DNA of 64,000 nucleotides from Escherichia sp. MOD1-EC7003 (GTDB lineage: Bacteria; Pseudomonadota; Gammaproteobacteria; Enterobacterales; Enterobacteriaceae), in the NCBI RefSeq assembly GCF_002965065.1, contig NZ_PTRE01000039.1:1-64000 (forward strand). Reading direction: 5' to 3'. The notes beneath the pieces were generated by a model. That model made no database searches. It was not told where the DNA came from and saw nothing but the letters and a program-made list of their open reading frames with translations. Within the stretch, counting starts at the first letter, position 1. Every line of letters starts with the position of its first letter. The position numbers and the translations under genes were made by a program. This document shows positions 1-8,987 of the stretch, piece after piece.

Positions 1-23
1 TAATGACCAATAGCGGACATTAA

Positions 24-1205
24 AAATGGCGAAAAACGGCCAATAATCTTGGCGTTGACAACTGCGACACAATTGTGGAAGCAGCAGCACTATTACCCGC
101 TTTTGATCAGGCAGTGGAAAGCAACCGTCATCAGGATGATTACGGTTCAGGTCTTGGGATGGCCGAAGAGAAATTTCACTATTATCTCGATCTCAATGAC
201 CACTATATCTATTTTTATGAGCCGGTTAATGTTGAATACTTTGCGATGAATAACTGGTCCTTTCTGCAGCCAGGAAGAATTGGCATCGTTCGCAAAGATA
301 TTGAAAAAGTATTTACCGGGCGTACCGTATTATCAAGCATTTACCAGGACCAGCGTACAAAACAGAACGTGATGAGTTTGCTGACGCCAGTGTATGTTGC
401 AAGGCAATTAAAAGGGATTGTGCTGCTGGATATTAACAAAAACAATCTGCGAAATATCTTTTACACTCATGACCGCCCTCTCCTCTGGCGTTTTCTTAAT
501 CTCACGCTAACCGATACAGATTCTGGGCGCGACATTATCATTCACCAGAGCGAAGATGATCTGTTCCAGTATGTCAATTACGTCCATGACTTACCAGGCG
601 GCATTCGTGTCTCGTTATCCATTGATATTCTTTACTTTATCACGTCCTCGTGGAAAAGCGTTCTGTTCTGGATTTTGACGGCGTTAATTTTGCTGAATAT
701 GGTCCGGATGCACTTCCGTTTATACCAAAATGTGTCGCGAGAAAATATTAGTGATGCGATGACTGGACTCTATAATCGCAAAATATTAACCCCTGAACTG
801 GAGCAGAGGTTGCAGAAACTGGTGCAATCCGGTTCTTCGGTGATGTTTATTGCAATTGACATGGATAAGTTAAAGCAAATAAATGACACCCTCGGTCATC
901 AGGAGGGAGATTTAGCGATTACGTTATTAGCTCAGGCGATTAAACAGTCGATTCGTAAAAGTGATTATGCCATCCGACTCGGTGGCGATGAATTCTGCAC
1001 CATTCTTGTCGATTCGACGCCGCAAATTGCAGCACAACTGCCTGAACGTATCGAAAAACGTCTGCGACATATCGCGCCGCAGAAAGAGATCGGCTTCTCT
1101 TCCGGTATTTACGCAATGAAAGAAAACGATACCTTACATGATGCGTATAAAGCGTCCGATGAGCGTTTATATGTCAATAAACAGAACAAAAACAGCCGTT
1201 CATGA
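24..1205 (+). CDS. dgcJ: Diguanylate cyclase DgcJ, C-terminal part (5' end missing or disrupted)
   Basis: Membrane-bound diguanylate cyclase that makes cyclic-di-GMP from two GTP. Visible are the end of a periplasmic sensor region, one membrane helix (about nt 640–710) and a GGDEF domain with the intact GGDEF motif near nt 981–996. An RxxD inhibitory-site motif (RKSD) lies five residues before it. The family protein is about 496 residues, so roughly the first quarter is absent. The reading frame matches DgcJ from CDTIVEAAALL onward, but an in-frame TAA lies at 21–23 and the codons just after it do not resemble the K-12 protein. The gene is therefore either interrupted here or has a divergent N-terminus. 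A GTG at 75 could give an N-truncated product, with no convincing ribosome site. Confidence 0.8.
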   Translation, partial: KWRKTANNLGVDNCDTIVEAAALLPAFDQAVESNRHQDDYGSGLGMAEEKFHYYLDLNDHYIYFYEPVNVEYFAMNNWSFLQPGRIGIVRKDIEKVFTGRTVLSSIYQDQRTKQNVMSLLTPVYVARQLKGIVLLDINKNNLRNIFYTHDRPLLWRFLNLTLTDTDSGRDIIIHQSEDDLFQYVNYVHDLPGGIRVSLSIDILYFITSSWKSVLFWILTALILLNMVRMHFRLYQNVSRENISDAMTGLYNRKILTPELEQRLQKLVQSGSSVMFIAIDMDKLKQINDTLGHQEGDLAITLLAQAIKQSIRKSDYAIRLGGDEFCTILVDSTPQIAAQLPERIEKRLRHIAPQKEIGFSSGIYAMKENDTLHDAYKASDERLYVNKQNKNSRS

Positions 1206-1247
1206 TAATCTTCTGTGATTGTTTGACTGTAATCTCAGGAGCGTGAA

Positions 1248-1751
1248 ATGTCTGAAATGGCTAAAGGAAGCGTGACGCATCAGCGGTTAATCGCTTTATT
1301 ATCACAAGAAGGTGCTAACTTCCGCGTCGTTACCCATGAAGCAGTAGGTAAATGTGAAGCGGTGTCAGAAATTCGTGGCACCGCTTTAGGCCAGGGTGCT
1401 AAGGCACTGGTATGCAAAGTCAAAGGCAATGGCATAAATCAACATGTTCTGGCGATCCTCGCTGCCGATCAACAGGCCGATCTGAGCCAACTCGCCAGCC
1501 ATATAGGTGGATTACGCGCTTCGTTGGCCAGCCCGGTGGAAGTCGATGAACTGACAGGCTGTGTCTTCGGCGCGATCCCCCCTTTCAGCTTCCATCCCAA
1601 ACTCAAACTGGTCGCCGACCCATTACTCTTCGAGCGATTCGATGAAATCGCCTTCAATGCAGGCATGCTGGATAAATCCATTATTTTGAACACCGCGGAT
1701 TATTTGCGCATTGCGCAACCAGAACTCGTGAATTTCCGCCGCACGATGTAA
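1248..1751 (+). CDS. yeaK: YbaK/ProX-type aminoacyl-tRNA deacylase YeaK
   Basis: A 167-residue single-domain protein of the INS/YbaK editing family. It hydrolyses mischarged aminoacyl-tRNAs; the K-12 protein is reported to act on Ser-tRNA and related misacylated species in the cytoplasm. Length and sequence match K-12 YeaK almost throughout. The ATG at 1248 follows AGGAGCGTGAA, a good ribosome site. The stop abuts the end of yoaI on the other strand. Confidence 0.93.
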   Translation: MSEMAKGSVTHQRLIALLSQEGANFRVVTHEAVGKCEAVSEIRGTALGQGAKALVCKVKGNGINQHVLAILAADQQADLSQLASHIGGLRASLASPVEVDELTGCVFGAIPPFSFHPKLKLVADPLLFERFDEIAFNAGMLDKSIILNTADYLRIAQPELVNFRRTM

Positions 1752-1856
1752 CTAACCTGTCCGTTCAATAAGCAGAACGGACAAAATCAGCACAACCGCA
1801 ATGGCAAAAAACGATGACGTGATAATCAGTGTCTCGACGAACATTTGATCGTTCAT
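1752..1856 (-). CDS. yoaI: Small membrane protein YoaI
   Basis: A 34-residue single-span membrane protein. The predicted chain starts [10 protein letters not shown], continues with a hydrophobic helix ([18 protein letters not shown]) and ends IERTG, the same design and length as K-12 YoaI. Its stop codon touches the yeaK stop, so the two genes are convergent with no spacer. In K-12 this small protein belongs to the PhoP/PhoQ-EnvZ stress connection. Confidence 0.85.
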   Translation of the reverse strand: MNDQMFVETLIITSSFFAIAVVLILSVLLIERTG

Positions 1857-2025
1857 AGTATGACCCCGGAAGATAGCTGTTTTCACGTTATTGTTAGTGT
1901 GCACAAATGGCAGTTTAATGACAGTTCGCCTGATTTTTTATGCAAAAAACGTAAAGATTGTCTACTTCATTCCTGCAGCAAGCGTAAAGTAAGCAGGCTT
2001 ATTATTTTTTGGCAAGGAAACCACG

Positions 2026-2472
2026 ATGTTTGATGTCACTTTGCTGATCCTGCTCGGGTTAGCTGCACTGGGCTTTATCAGTCATAACACCACTGTCGCC
2101 GTTTCAATTCTGGTGTTGATCATTGTCCGCGTCACACCATTAAGCACCTTTTTCCCGTGGATTGAAAAACAGGGGTTAAGTATCGGGATAATCATTCTGA
2201 CTATTGGCGTTATGGCCCCCATCGCCAGCGGGACGCTACCGCCCTCAACACTGATTCACTCGTTTCTGAACTGGAAATCGCTGGTGGCTATTGCAGTAGG
2301 CGTTATTGTCTCCTGGCTGGGTGGGCGCGGCGTGACATTAATGGGCAGCCAGCCGCAACTGGTCGCTGGGCTGCTGGTGGGCACTGTTTTAGGCGTGGCG
2401 CTGTTTCGCGGCGTACCGGTCGGCCCGCTTATTGCCGCGGGTCTGGTTTCGCTGATTGTGGGGAAACAGTAG
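2026..2472 (+). CDS. yeaL: UPF0756 membrane protein YeaL
   Basis: A 148-residue inner-membrane protein of the UPF0756/DUF441 family with about four hydrophobic spans and short polar loops. Function is unknown. The ATG at 2026 follows GGCAAGGAAACC, an acceptable ribosome site, and gives the full family length. The next base after its stop begins the decayed nimR remnant on the opposite strand. Confidence 0.92.
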
Positions 2473-2628
2473 TTAATCCCGCAATATATCGGCCTGGCTT
2501 TTGCGTTGCTGATGTACAGGACTGGTTAACTCATCCGTTCCGGCATGAATATAAAATGCGACCGCAGCTTCATGGTGTCGATCGAGTTCATAGCCATTGA
2601 AACTCAACCTGTGCAATGACGTGACAAA
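2473..2628 (-). pseudogene. nimR: nimR (yeaM) N-terminal remnant
   Basis: Read on the minus strand this stretch encodes LSFNGYELDRHHEAAVAF, continues IHAGTDELTSPVHQ and then stops after about eight unrelated-looking residues. That is the N-terminal cupin portion of the AraC-type regulator NimR (YeaM). The AraC DNA-binding domain is gone, and an in-frame TGA lies just upstream of the fragment. In K-12 NimR represses the divergent exporter gene nimT (2-nitroimidazole export). Here nimT is absent too, because yeaO follows directly. Confidence 0.8.
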
Positions 2629-2655
2629 TCATGCGTGAAAGAGAGAACAAACACG

Positions 2656-3003
2656 ATGAATATTCAGTGCAAACGCGTTTATGATCCGGCTGAACAGAGC
2701 GATGGTTATCGTGTACTGGTCGACCGTCTCTGGCCGCGTGGTATCAAGAAAATCGATTTAGCCCTTGATGAGTGGGATAAAGAAATCACACCGTCAACGG
2801 AACTGCGCAAAGCCTTTCACGGCGAAGTGATCGATTTTGAAACCTTTCGCGAGCAATATATAGCTGAACTGGCGCAACACGAGCAAGAAGGGAAGCGGCT
2901 GCTGGACATCGCCCACAAACAGCCTCTGACCCTGCTCTACTCGGCAAAAAACACCACGCAGAACCATGCGCTGGTGCTGGCCGACTGGCTACGTAGCTTG
3001 TGA
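2656..3003 (+). CDS. yeaO: DUF488 family protein YeaO
   Basis: A 115-residue cytoplasmic protein of the DUF488 family, with the typical N-terminal KRVYDP and LVDRLWPRG segments. Function is not established. The ATG at 2656 gives exactly the family length. An upstream in-frame start at 2635 would add seven residues that homologues lack. In K-12 it follows nimT, which is deleted here, so its promoter context has changed. Confidence 0.9.
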   Translation: MNIQCKRVYDPAEQSDGYRVLVDRLWPRGIKKIDLALDEWDKEITPSTELRKAFHGEVIDFETFREQYIAELAQHEQEGKRLLDIAHKQPLTLLYSAKNTTQNHALVLADWLRSL

Positions 3004-3024
3004 TTTTAGTACAGCATCCGGCGG

Positions 3025-3279
3025 TTATTTTTCACCAGCCGGATGGTCTCGCCGCCACAATGCCCATTCATCAATCATTTCACCGCCCGGTAATTTGCAA
3101 TTGTTGCTGACCCCTTGCGCTGTCTGCACTGGAATGAGCGTTCCCCCCTTCTGCTGGCAATAGACCGACGCCGGATTCGCCATCCCAATCTGCGGCGGTT
3201 TAGGTGCTTCGGGCTGAGAAGTGGTTGAACAGCCAGCCAGAACCAGCAAGCAAGGCAGAGCAAAACGGATAATTTTCAT
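3025..3279 (-). CDS. yoaF: Lipoprotein YoaF
   Basis: An 84-residue putative lipoprotein. The N-terminus has a signal peptide with lipobox LAGC (Cys17), followed by a Pro-rich segment and a DUF333-type domain with conserved YCQQ and GG motifs. Function is unknown. It differs from K-12 YoaF at only a few positions. It is convergent with yeaO; a CATCCGGC/GCCGGATG hairpin spans the shared 3' end (3013–3044). Confidence 0.9.
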   Translation of the reverse strand: MKIIRFALPCLLVLAGCSTTSQPEAPKPPQIGMANPASVYCQQKGGTLIPVQTAQGVSNNCKLPGGEMIDEWALWRRDHPAGEK

Positions 3280-3461
3280 TTATTGATCTCACACATTTAT
3301 CTACGCTTAGAATATCGCGGTATCGTTCTGTTTTGCAGCTCTATTTTTATTACATTCACTCAAAACATAATACGTCTTGTTTCATCTTTGTTGATGATGT
3401 TTTATCATGCCTGCAAAGATTAAATAATCAGCATTTACCCGCCCTATCCTGGAGTTATTTC

Positions 3462-4487
3462 GTGTCAGATCAGATCATCGCCCGCGTCTCGCAATCCCTT
3501 GCCAAAGAACAGTCACTGGAAAGTCTGGTCCGACAGCTTCTGGAGATGCTGGAAATGGTCACTGATATGGAATCAACCTACCTGACCAAAGTGGATGTCG
3601 AAGCGCGCCTGCAGCATATTATGTTTGCCCGTAACAGCCAAAAAATGCACATCCCGGAGAACTTTACTGTCTCGTGGGATTGCTCGTTATGCAAGCGCGC
3701 CATTGATGAAAACTGCTTTTTCAGTGATGAAGTCCCCGACCGTTGGGGCGACTGTATTGCGGCACGCAATCTTGGCATCACCACATTTCTGAGCACGCCA
3801 ATTCACTTACCGGATGGATCATTCTATGGCACACTTTGCGCCGCCAGCAGTGAGAAGCGCCAGTGGAGTGAACGCGCGGAACAGGTATTACAGCTATTCG
3901 CCGGACTGATTGCACAATATATTCAAAAAGAGGCGCTGGTTGAACAGCTGCGCGAAGCCAACGCCGCGCTGATTGCGCAATCGTATACCGACTCGTTAAC
4001 CGGGCTACCGAATCGGCGGGCGATTTTTGAAAATCTGACGACGCTGTTTTCCCTCGCCCGACATCTTAACCATAAGATAATGATCGCTTTTATCGATCTG
4101 GATAACTTCAAATTAATCAATGATCGTTTTGGTCATAATAGCGGCGATCTGTTCCTCATTCAGGTTGGCGAGCGTCTTAATACACTCCAGCAAAATGGCG
4201 AAGTTATTGGTCGCCTCGGCGGTGATGAGTTTTTGGTTGTTTCACTGAACAACGAGAATGCGGATATTCCGTCGCTGCGAGAACGTATTCAACAGCAAAT
4301 ACGCGGAGAATATCACTTAGGTGATGTTAATTTGTATTATCCTGGTGCCAGTCTTGGCATAGTAGAGGTCGATCCTGAAACGACCGATGCAGACAGTGCT
4401 CTGCATGCTGCCGATATCGCGATGTATCAGGAGAAAAAACACAAACAGAAAACACCTTTTGTCGCGCATTCAGCACGACATTCGTGA
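3462..4487 (+). CDS. dgcP: Diguanylate cyclase DgcP
   Basis: A 341-residue cytoplasmic diguanylate cyclase. It has an N-terminal GAF domain (about residues 20–155), a short linker helix, and a GGDEF domain with intact RLGGDEF near nt 4215–4233. No RxxD inhibitory site precedes GGDEF, unlike DgcJ. The start is GTG at 3462 behind a GGAG ribosome site; earlier in-frame starts would add a tail not found in the family. K-12 DgcP is reported to be pole-localised. Confidence 0.92.
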   Translation: MSDQIIARVSQSLAKEQSLESLVRQLLEMLEMVTDMESTYLTKVDVEARLQHIMFARNSQKMHIPENFTVSWDCSLCKRAIDENCFFSDEVPDRWGDCIAARNLGITTFLSTPIHLPDGSFYGTLCAASSEKRQWSERAEQVLQLFAGLIAQYIQKEALVEQLREANAALIAQSYTDSLTGLPNRRAIFENLTTLFSLARHLNHKIMIAFIDLDNFKLINDRFGHNSGDLFLIQVGERLNTLQQNGEVIGRLGGDEFLVVSLNNENADIPSLRERIQQQIRGEYHLGDVNLYYPGASLGIVEVDPETTDADSALHAADIAMYQEKKHKQKTPFVAHSARHS

Positions 4488-4519
4488 GACGTATTCACAT
4501 CCTTTTGATTGGTGATAAC

Positions 4520-4618
4520 ATGCGAATCGGTATTATTTTTCCGGTTGTAATCTTTATTACAGCGGTCGTATTTTTAGCATGGTTTTTTATTGGCGGCTAT
4601 GCTGCCCCGGGAGCATAA
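4520..4618 (+). CDS. yoaK: Small membrane protein YoaK
   Basis: A 32-residue single-span membrane protein beginning MRIGIIFPVV and ending GGYAAPGA. It matches K-12 YoaK, a small inner-membrane protein of unknown role. The ATG follows GGTGATAAC and lies 32 nt after dgcP. It is only two bases from yoaJ, so the two are translated from one message. Confidence 0.85.
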   Translation: MRIGIIFPVVIFITAVVFLAWFFIGGYAAPGA

Positions 4619-4620
4619 AG

Positions 4621-4695
4621 ATGAAAAAAACAACGATTATTATGATGGGTGTGGCGATTATTGTCGTACTCGGCACTGAGCTGGGATGGTGGTAA
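4621..4695 (+). CDS. yoaJ: Small membrane protein YoaJ
   Basis: A 24-residue hydrophobic peptide beginning MKKTTIIMMG and ending ELGWW, the K-12 YoaJ small membrane protein. Its start lies two bases after the yoaK stop, and the end of yoaK (GGGAGCATAAAG) may serve as its ribosome site. Function is unknown. Confidence 0.85.
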   Translation: MKKTTIIMMGVAIIVVLGTELGWW

Positions 4696-4707
4696 CGTCA
4701 TATCTAA

Positions 4708-4742
4708 AAAATAGCAAAGGCTGTCTGTGTGCAGCCTTTGTG
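4708..4742 (-). terminator. Minus-strand intrinsic terminator left after yeaQ-yoaG-yeaR loss
   Basis: A hairpin of GCAAAGGCTG and CAGCCTTTG is followed, on the minus strand only, by CTATTTTTTA. It therefore terminates leftward transcription. In K-12 the leftward genes yeaQ, yoaG and yeaR lie between this position and leuE. Here the terminator stays but those genes are gone. Confidence 0.6.
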
Positions 4743-4846
4743 CAATTTACGTAACTTTTAATCTTCCTGTAGATAAATAGCACGGCAATTATTGGTTACT
4801 TTTTAGCACCGTATCAGCAATGAATCAGGGAGAATTACAGGCGGGA

Positions 4847-4866
4847 AGCCCGCGACAACGCGGGCT
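4847..4866 (-). terminator. Hairpin after leuE
   Basis: A perfect 8-bp stem (AGCCCGCG, loop ACAA, CGCGGGCT) sits just past the leuE stop. It lacks a clear U-tract on either strand, so it may stabilise the 3' end rather than terminate by itself. Confidence 0.45.
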
Positions 4867-4873
4867 AAAAGCA

Positions 4874-5805
<932 letters not shown>

Positions 5806-5856
5806 ATGATGAAAACGATGCGTATTGCTGCGATCCCTGGTGACGGGATTGGCAAA
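5806..5856 (+). pseudogene. dmlA: dmlA 5' stub
   Basis: The first 17 codons (MMKTMRIAAIPGDGIGK) are those of DmlA, the D-malate/3-isopropylmalate dehydrogenase-type enzyme, with the start of its NAD-binding motif. After Lys17 the match ends abruptly at a GCCGGATG palindrome that belongs to the rnd 3' region. The remaining 340 or so codons, and yeaV, yeaW and yeaX that follow in K-12, are missing. Confidence 0.8.
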
Positions 5857-5889
5857 GCCGGATGTGGCGCTGAGTGCGCTCAGTCCGGC
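5857..5889. repeat. REP-like palindrome at the dmlA/rnd junction
   Basis: GCCGGA and TCCGGC form the outer arms, with CTGAG/CTCAG inside. The palindrome resembles a degenerate REP unit or rnd terminator. It begins on the very base where dmlA homology stops, so it probably marks the deletion junction. Confidence 0.5.
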
Positions 5890-7028
5890 TTCGGAAGATT
5901 GTACTGTGGATATTCCAGCAATAAATTGTGTAATGCTTTCGCCATCAGCTCACCGCGCCAGCCGGAAATCAGCTCGGGCAAATTGTTCTGCGGTTTCAGT
6001 TTCCAGTGCCAGTTCAGCAGTTGGTTGATTTGCCGACGCGATGCCAGCAATTCGGCGCTGATATTGTGCGTTTCGCTCACGTCAGTAATCAGCGACTTAA
6101 TCGCTTTAAACGCTTTACGATAACCCGGCATGTCCATCAGGTTAAGCATCGGTTGCGGTAAGGCCTCTTCCGGCAATGCCTGCGCTTTTTCCACCAGCGC
6201 CAGCAGTGTTTTACCGTGAAAGCGGATTTCGCTACCGGATAAGCCCAGGCTGTCCAGCTCGCCCAGACTTCCCGGCATATAACGCGCTACCGACCACAAA
6301 TGCTCTTCACGCACAACAAAGTTCACCGCCAGATCGCGCTCCCGTGCCTTGCGCAGTCGCCAGTCGGCTAACAGTTGCAGACAGGCCAGTTGGCGTGTAC
6401 GTAACTGCCAGGCATTGGTGATATCACGCCAGGCATCTTCCGGCGCAACGACTTCCTGACGACGCATTTGCATCAGGCGGCATTCATCCAGCGCCGCAGG
6501 TAGCCAGCCAGAGGCTTCCGTTTCTACCATCAGCTTTGCGGTGATCGGTAACAGATACCAGACATCTGCCGCCGCGTATTCGCACTGACGTTCGGTCAGC
6601 GGTCTGGCCAGCCAGTCGGTGCGCGATTCACTCTTATCGAGCGTAACACTGGAATACTCTTCCACCATGGAAGCGAAACCCCATGACATCGGGCGTCCGC
6701 AGAAGGCAGCGAGGATTTGCGTGTCAATCAGGGGGTGTGGTAATTCACCGAAGACATTGAGGAACACTTCCAGATCTTCACTGCCCGCATGGAGATATTT
6801 TGTGATGGACGGATCGCGCAAGATCGCTTTTAGCGGTGACCAGTCGGTGATCCCGAGAGGATCAATTAGCGCCAGATGCTCGCCATCAAAAAGTTGAATC
6901 AACCCCAACTGCGGGTAATAGGTGCGCGTACGAACAAATTCAGTATCCAGGGCTATGGCCGGAAAGACACGGACGGCCTCACACAAAGAAGCCAGCGCAT
7001 CGTCCGTGGTAATCATTTGGTAATTCAA
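5880..7028 (-). CDS. rnd: Ribonuclease D
   Basis: A 3'–5' exoribonuclease of the DEDDy family that trims tRNA and other small RNA 3' ends. Motif I is DTEF (about residues 28–31); the third motif with its Tyr and Asp is YAAADVWYLL (about residue 150). An HRDC domain follows at about 210–290. It starts with TTG at 7028, as known for rnd, giving the conserved LNYQMITTDD start. It is 382 residues against 375 in K-12: the usual stop after EYPQ is a TAC codon here, so the protein gains YNLPKPD from the junction with the dmlA stub. Confidence 0.92.
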   Translation of the reverse strand: MNYQMITTDDALASLCEAVRVFPAIALDTEFVRTRTYYPQLGLIQLFDGEHLALIDPLGITDWSPLKAILRDPSITKYLHAGSEDLEVFLNVFGELPHPLIDTQILAAFCGRPMSWGFASMVEEYSSVTLDKSESRTDWLARPLTERQCEYAAADVWYLLPITAKLMVETEASGWLPAALDECRLMQMRRQEVVAPEDAWRDITNAWQLRTRQLACLQLLADWRLRKARERDLAVNFVVREEHLWSVARYMPGSLGELDSLGLSGSEIRFHGKTLLALVEKAQALPEEALPQPMLNLMDMPGYRKAFKAIKSLITDVSETHNISAELLASRRQINQLLNWHWKLKPQNNLPELISGWRGELMAKALHNLLLEYPQYNLPKPD

Positions 7029-7052
7029 ATTGTATTCTCTTTAGTGGGCGTC

Positions 7053-7080
7053 AAAAAAAACGCCGGATTAACCGGCGTCT
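7053..7080 (-). terminator. fadD terminator
   Basis: The stem ACGCCGG/CCGGCGT with loop TTAAT is followed on the minus strand by a run of eight T. It lies just past the fadD stop and ahead of rnd. Confidence 0.85.
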
Positions 7081-7097
7081 GACGACTGACTTAACGC

Positions 7098-8783
7098 TCA
7101 GGCTTTATTGTCCACTTTGCCGCGCGCTTCGTCACGTAATTCTCGTCGCAAAATTTTTCCGACGTTAGATTTCGGTAACTCATCACGAAACTCCACCAGC
7201 TTCGGTACTTTGTAACCCGTGAGCTGACGGCGGCAAAAGGTCACCAGTGACTCTTCGGTAAGCGACGATTCTTTTTTCACTACGAAGATTTTTACCGCTT
7301 CACCACTGGAGCCGGAAGGTACGCCAACAGCCGCGACTTCCTGTACGCCAGGATGCTGCATGACGACATCTTCAATCTCGTTGGGATAGACGTTAAAACC
7401 GGAAACCAGAATCATGTCTTTTTTACGATCGACAATGCGCAGGAATCCTTCTTCATCCATCACCGCGATGTCGCCGGTGTGTAACCAGCCATTTTTGATG
7501 ATTTCATCGGTAGCATCCGGACGCTGCCAGTAACCCAGCATCACCTGCGGTCCTTTGACACAAAGCTCACCCGGTTGACCCGGTGGTACTTCATTATCAT
7601 CATCATCCACCAGTTTGGCTTCCGTCGACGGCACAGGCAAACCGATGCTACCACTATGATAATCAATATCATACGGGTTCACGCTGACCAGCGGCGCACA
7701 CTCGGTCAGGCCATAACCTTCCAGCAGATATTGTCCGGTCAGTTTCACCCAACGTTCTGCCACCACTTGCTGAACAGGCATCCCACCGCCTGCGGAAAGG
7801 TGCAGACTGGAGAAATCCAGCTGCTGGAACTCTTTATTGTTCAGCAACGCATTGAACAAGGTGTTAACGCCGGTGATCGCGGTAAACGGATATTTCGCTA
7901 ACTCTTTTACCAACCCCGGAATATCGCGCGGGTTAGTGATAAGCAGGTTCTGCCCACCCAGTTCGATAAACAGCAGGCAGTTAATGGTCAGTGCAAAAAT
8001 GTGATACAGCGGCAGCGCCGTCACCACCAGTTCTTTGCCAGGATGCAACAGCGGCCCATACGTAGCGTTAACTTGTTCCAGGTTCGCCAGCATATTGCGG
8101 TGAGTTAGCATCGCGCCTTTCGCCACACCGGTGGTGCCGCCGGTGTATTGCAGGAAAGCTAAATCTTCCGGCACCAGTTCGGGTTTGACGTACTGCATCC
8201 GGTAGCCGTTATGCAGGGCATTACGAAATGAAATGGCGTCTGGCAGATGGTATTTCGGCACCAGACGCTTGATGTATTTAACAACGAAATTGACTACCGT
8301 ACCTTTTGCCGTAGATAGCTGATCGCCCATACGGGTCAGAATAACGTGCTGAACGGCGGTTTTATCAACCACTTTTTCCAGAGTGTGGGCAAAGTTAGAC
8401 ACGATAACAATCGCCGATGCGCCGCTATCGTTAAGCTGATGCTCAAGCTCACGCGGGGTATACAACGGGTTAACGTTTACGACGATCATCCCGGCACGCA
8501 AAATGCCAAACAGCGCCACCGGATATTGCAATAAGTTAGGCATCATCAACGCCACGCGATCGCCTTTCTTCAGCCCCAACCCTTGTTGCAAATAAGCGGC
8601 AAACGCGCGACTGCGTTCTTCCAGTTTGCGGAAGGTCATCACCTCCCCCATATTCACAAACGCAGGCTGATCGGCGTAGCGCACGACCGACTGCTCAAAC
8701 ATATCTACCAGAGATTGATAACGGTCAGGGTTGATCTCCGTCGGAACGTCCGCGGGATAACGGTTAAGCCAAACCTTCTTCAA
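7098..8783 (-). CDS. fadD: Long-chain fatty acyl-CoA synthetase FadD
   Basis: This enzyme activates long-chain fatty acids with ATP and CoA at the inner membrane, coupled to uptake through FadL. The AMP-binding P-loop [11 protein letters not shown] lies at about residues 213–223. The FACS signature (NGWLHTGDI through VDRKKDMI) and the hinge [11 protein letters not shown] follow. Starting at TTG 8783 gives [12 protein letters not shown] and 561 residues, the K-12 length, with AGAGGTGAAG in front as ribosome site. An ATG at 8816 would add eleven residues. A FadR-type operator lies upstream. Confidence 0.94.
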   Translation of the reverse strand: MKKVWLNRYPADVPTEINPDRYQSLVDMFEQSVVRYADQPAFVNMGEVMTFRKLEERSRAFAAYLQQGLGLKKGDRVALMMPNLLQYPVALFGILRAGMIVVNVNPLYTPRELEHQLNDSGASAIVIVSNFAHTLEKVVDKTAVQHVILTRMGDQLSTAKGTVVNFVVKYIKRLVPKYHLPDAISFRNALHNGYRMQYVKPELVPEDLAFLQYTGGTTGVAKGAMLTHRNMLANLEQVNATYGPLLHPGKELVVTALPLYHIFALTINCLLFIELGGQNLLITNPRDIPGLVKELAKYPFTAITGVNTLFNALLNNKEFQQLDFSSLHLSAGGGMPVQQVVAERWVKLTGQYLLEGYGLTECAPLVSVNPYDIDYHSGSIGLPVPSTEAKLVDDDDNEVPPGQPGELCVKGPQVMLGYWQRPDATDEIIKNGWLHTGDIAVMDEEGFLRIVDRKKDMILVSGFNVYPNEIEDVVMQHPGVQEVAAVGVPSGSSGEAVKIFVVKKESSLTEESLVTFCRRQLTGYKVPKLVEFRDELPKSNVGKILRRELRDEARGKVDNKA

Positions 8784-8855
8784 TTCTTCACCTCTAAAAA
8801 GCGTGTTCGTCGTCATCGCAACCCCAAATGATATACATGTTGTTAACACAATATT

Positions 8856-8872
8856 AACTCATCATACCAGAT
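8856..8872 (-). promoter_or_regulatory. Candidate FadR operator of fadD
   Basis: On the minus strand the site reads ATCTGGTATGATGAGTT, close to the FadR consensus with TGGT and the downstream GAGTT. It sits about 75 bp upstream of the fadD start, as in K-12, where FadR represses fadD until acyl-CoA accumulates. Confidence 0.6.
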
Positions 8873-8939
8873 CAATAATTACCCAACGGAAAGGTTGCGA
8901 AGCGCGTCACTATTTATTTTTATCTTTACCGTAAGAATG

Positions 8940-8975
8940 CAGAAACAGCGGGCCTGCCGCTGTTTCTTTTTCTTT
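8940..8975 (+). terminator. Plus-oriented terminator-like hairpin between yeaY and fadD
   Basis: AGAAACAGCGG and CCGCTGTTTCT form a strong stem followed on the plus strand by TTTTCTTT. Both flanking genes run leftward, so as drawn it would stop antisense transcription. It also sits at the 3' end of yeaY and may protect that message. Confidence 0.5.
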
Positions 8976-8987
8976 AAAAACAATCAA

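Noticed and set aside
5806-6123. 105-residue frame continuing from the dmlA start
   Set aside because: After codon 17 it reads antisense through rnd; only the first 17 codons are a dmlA remnant.
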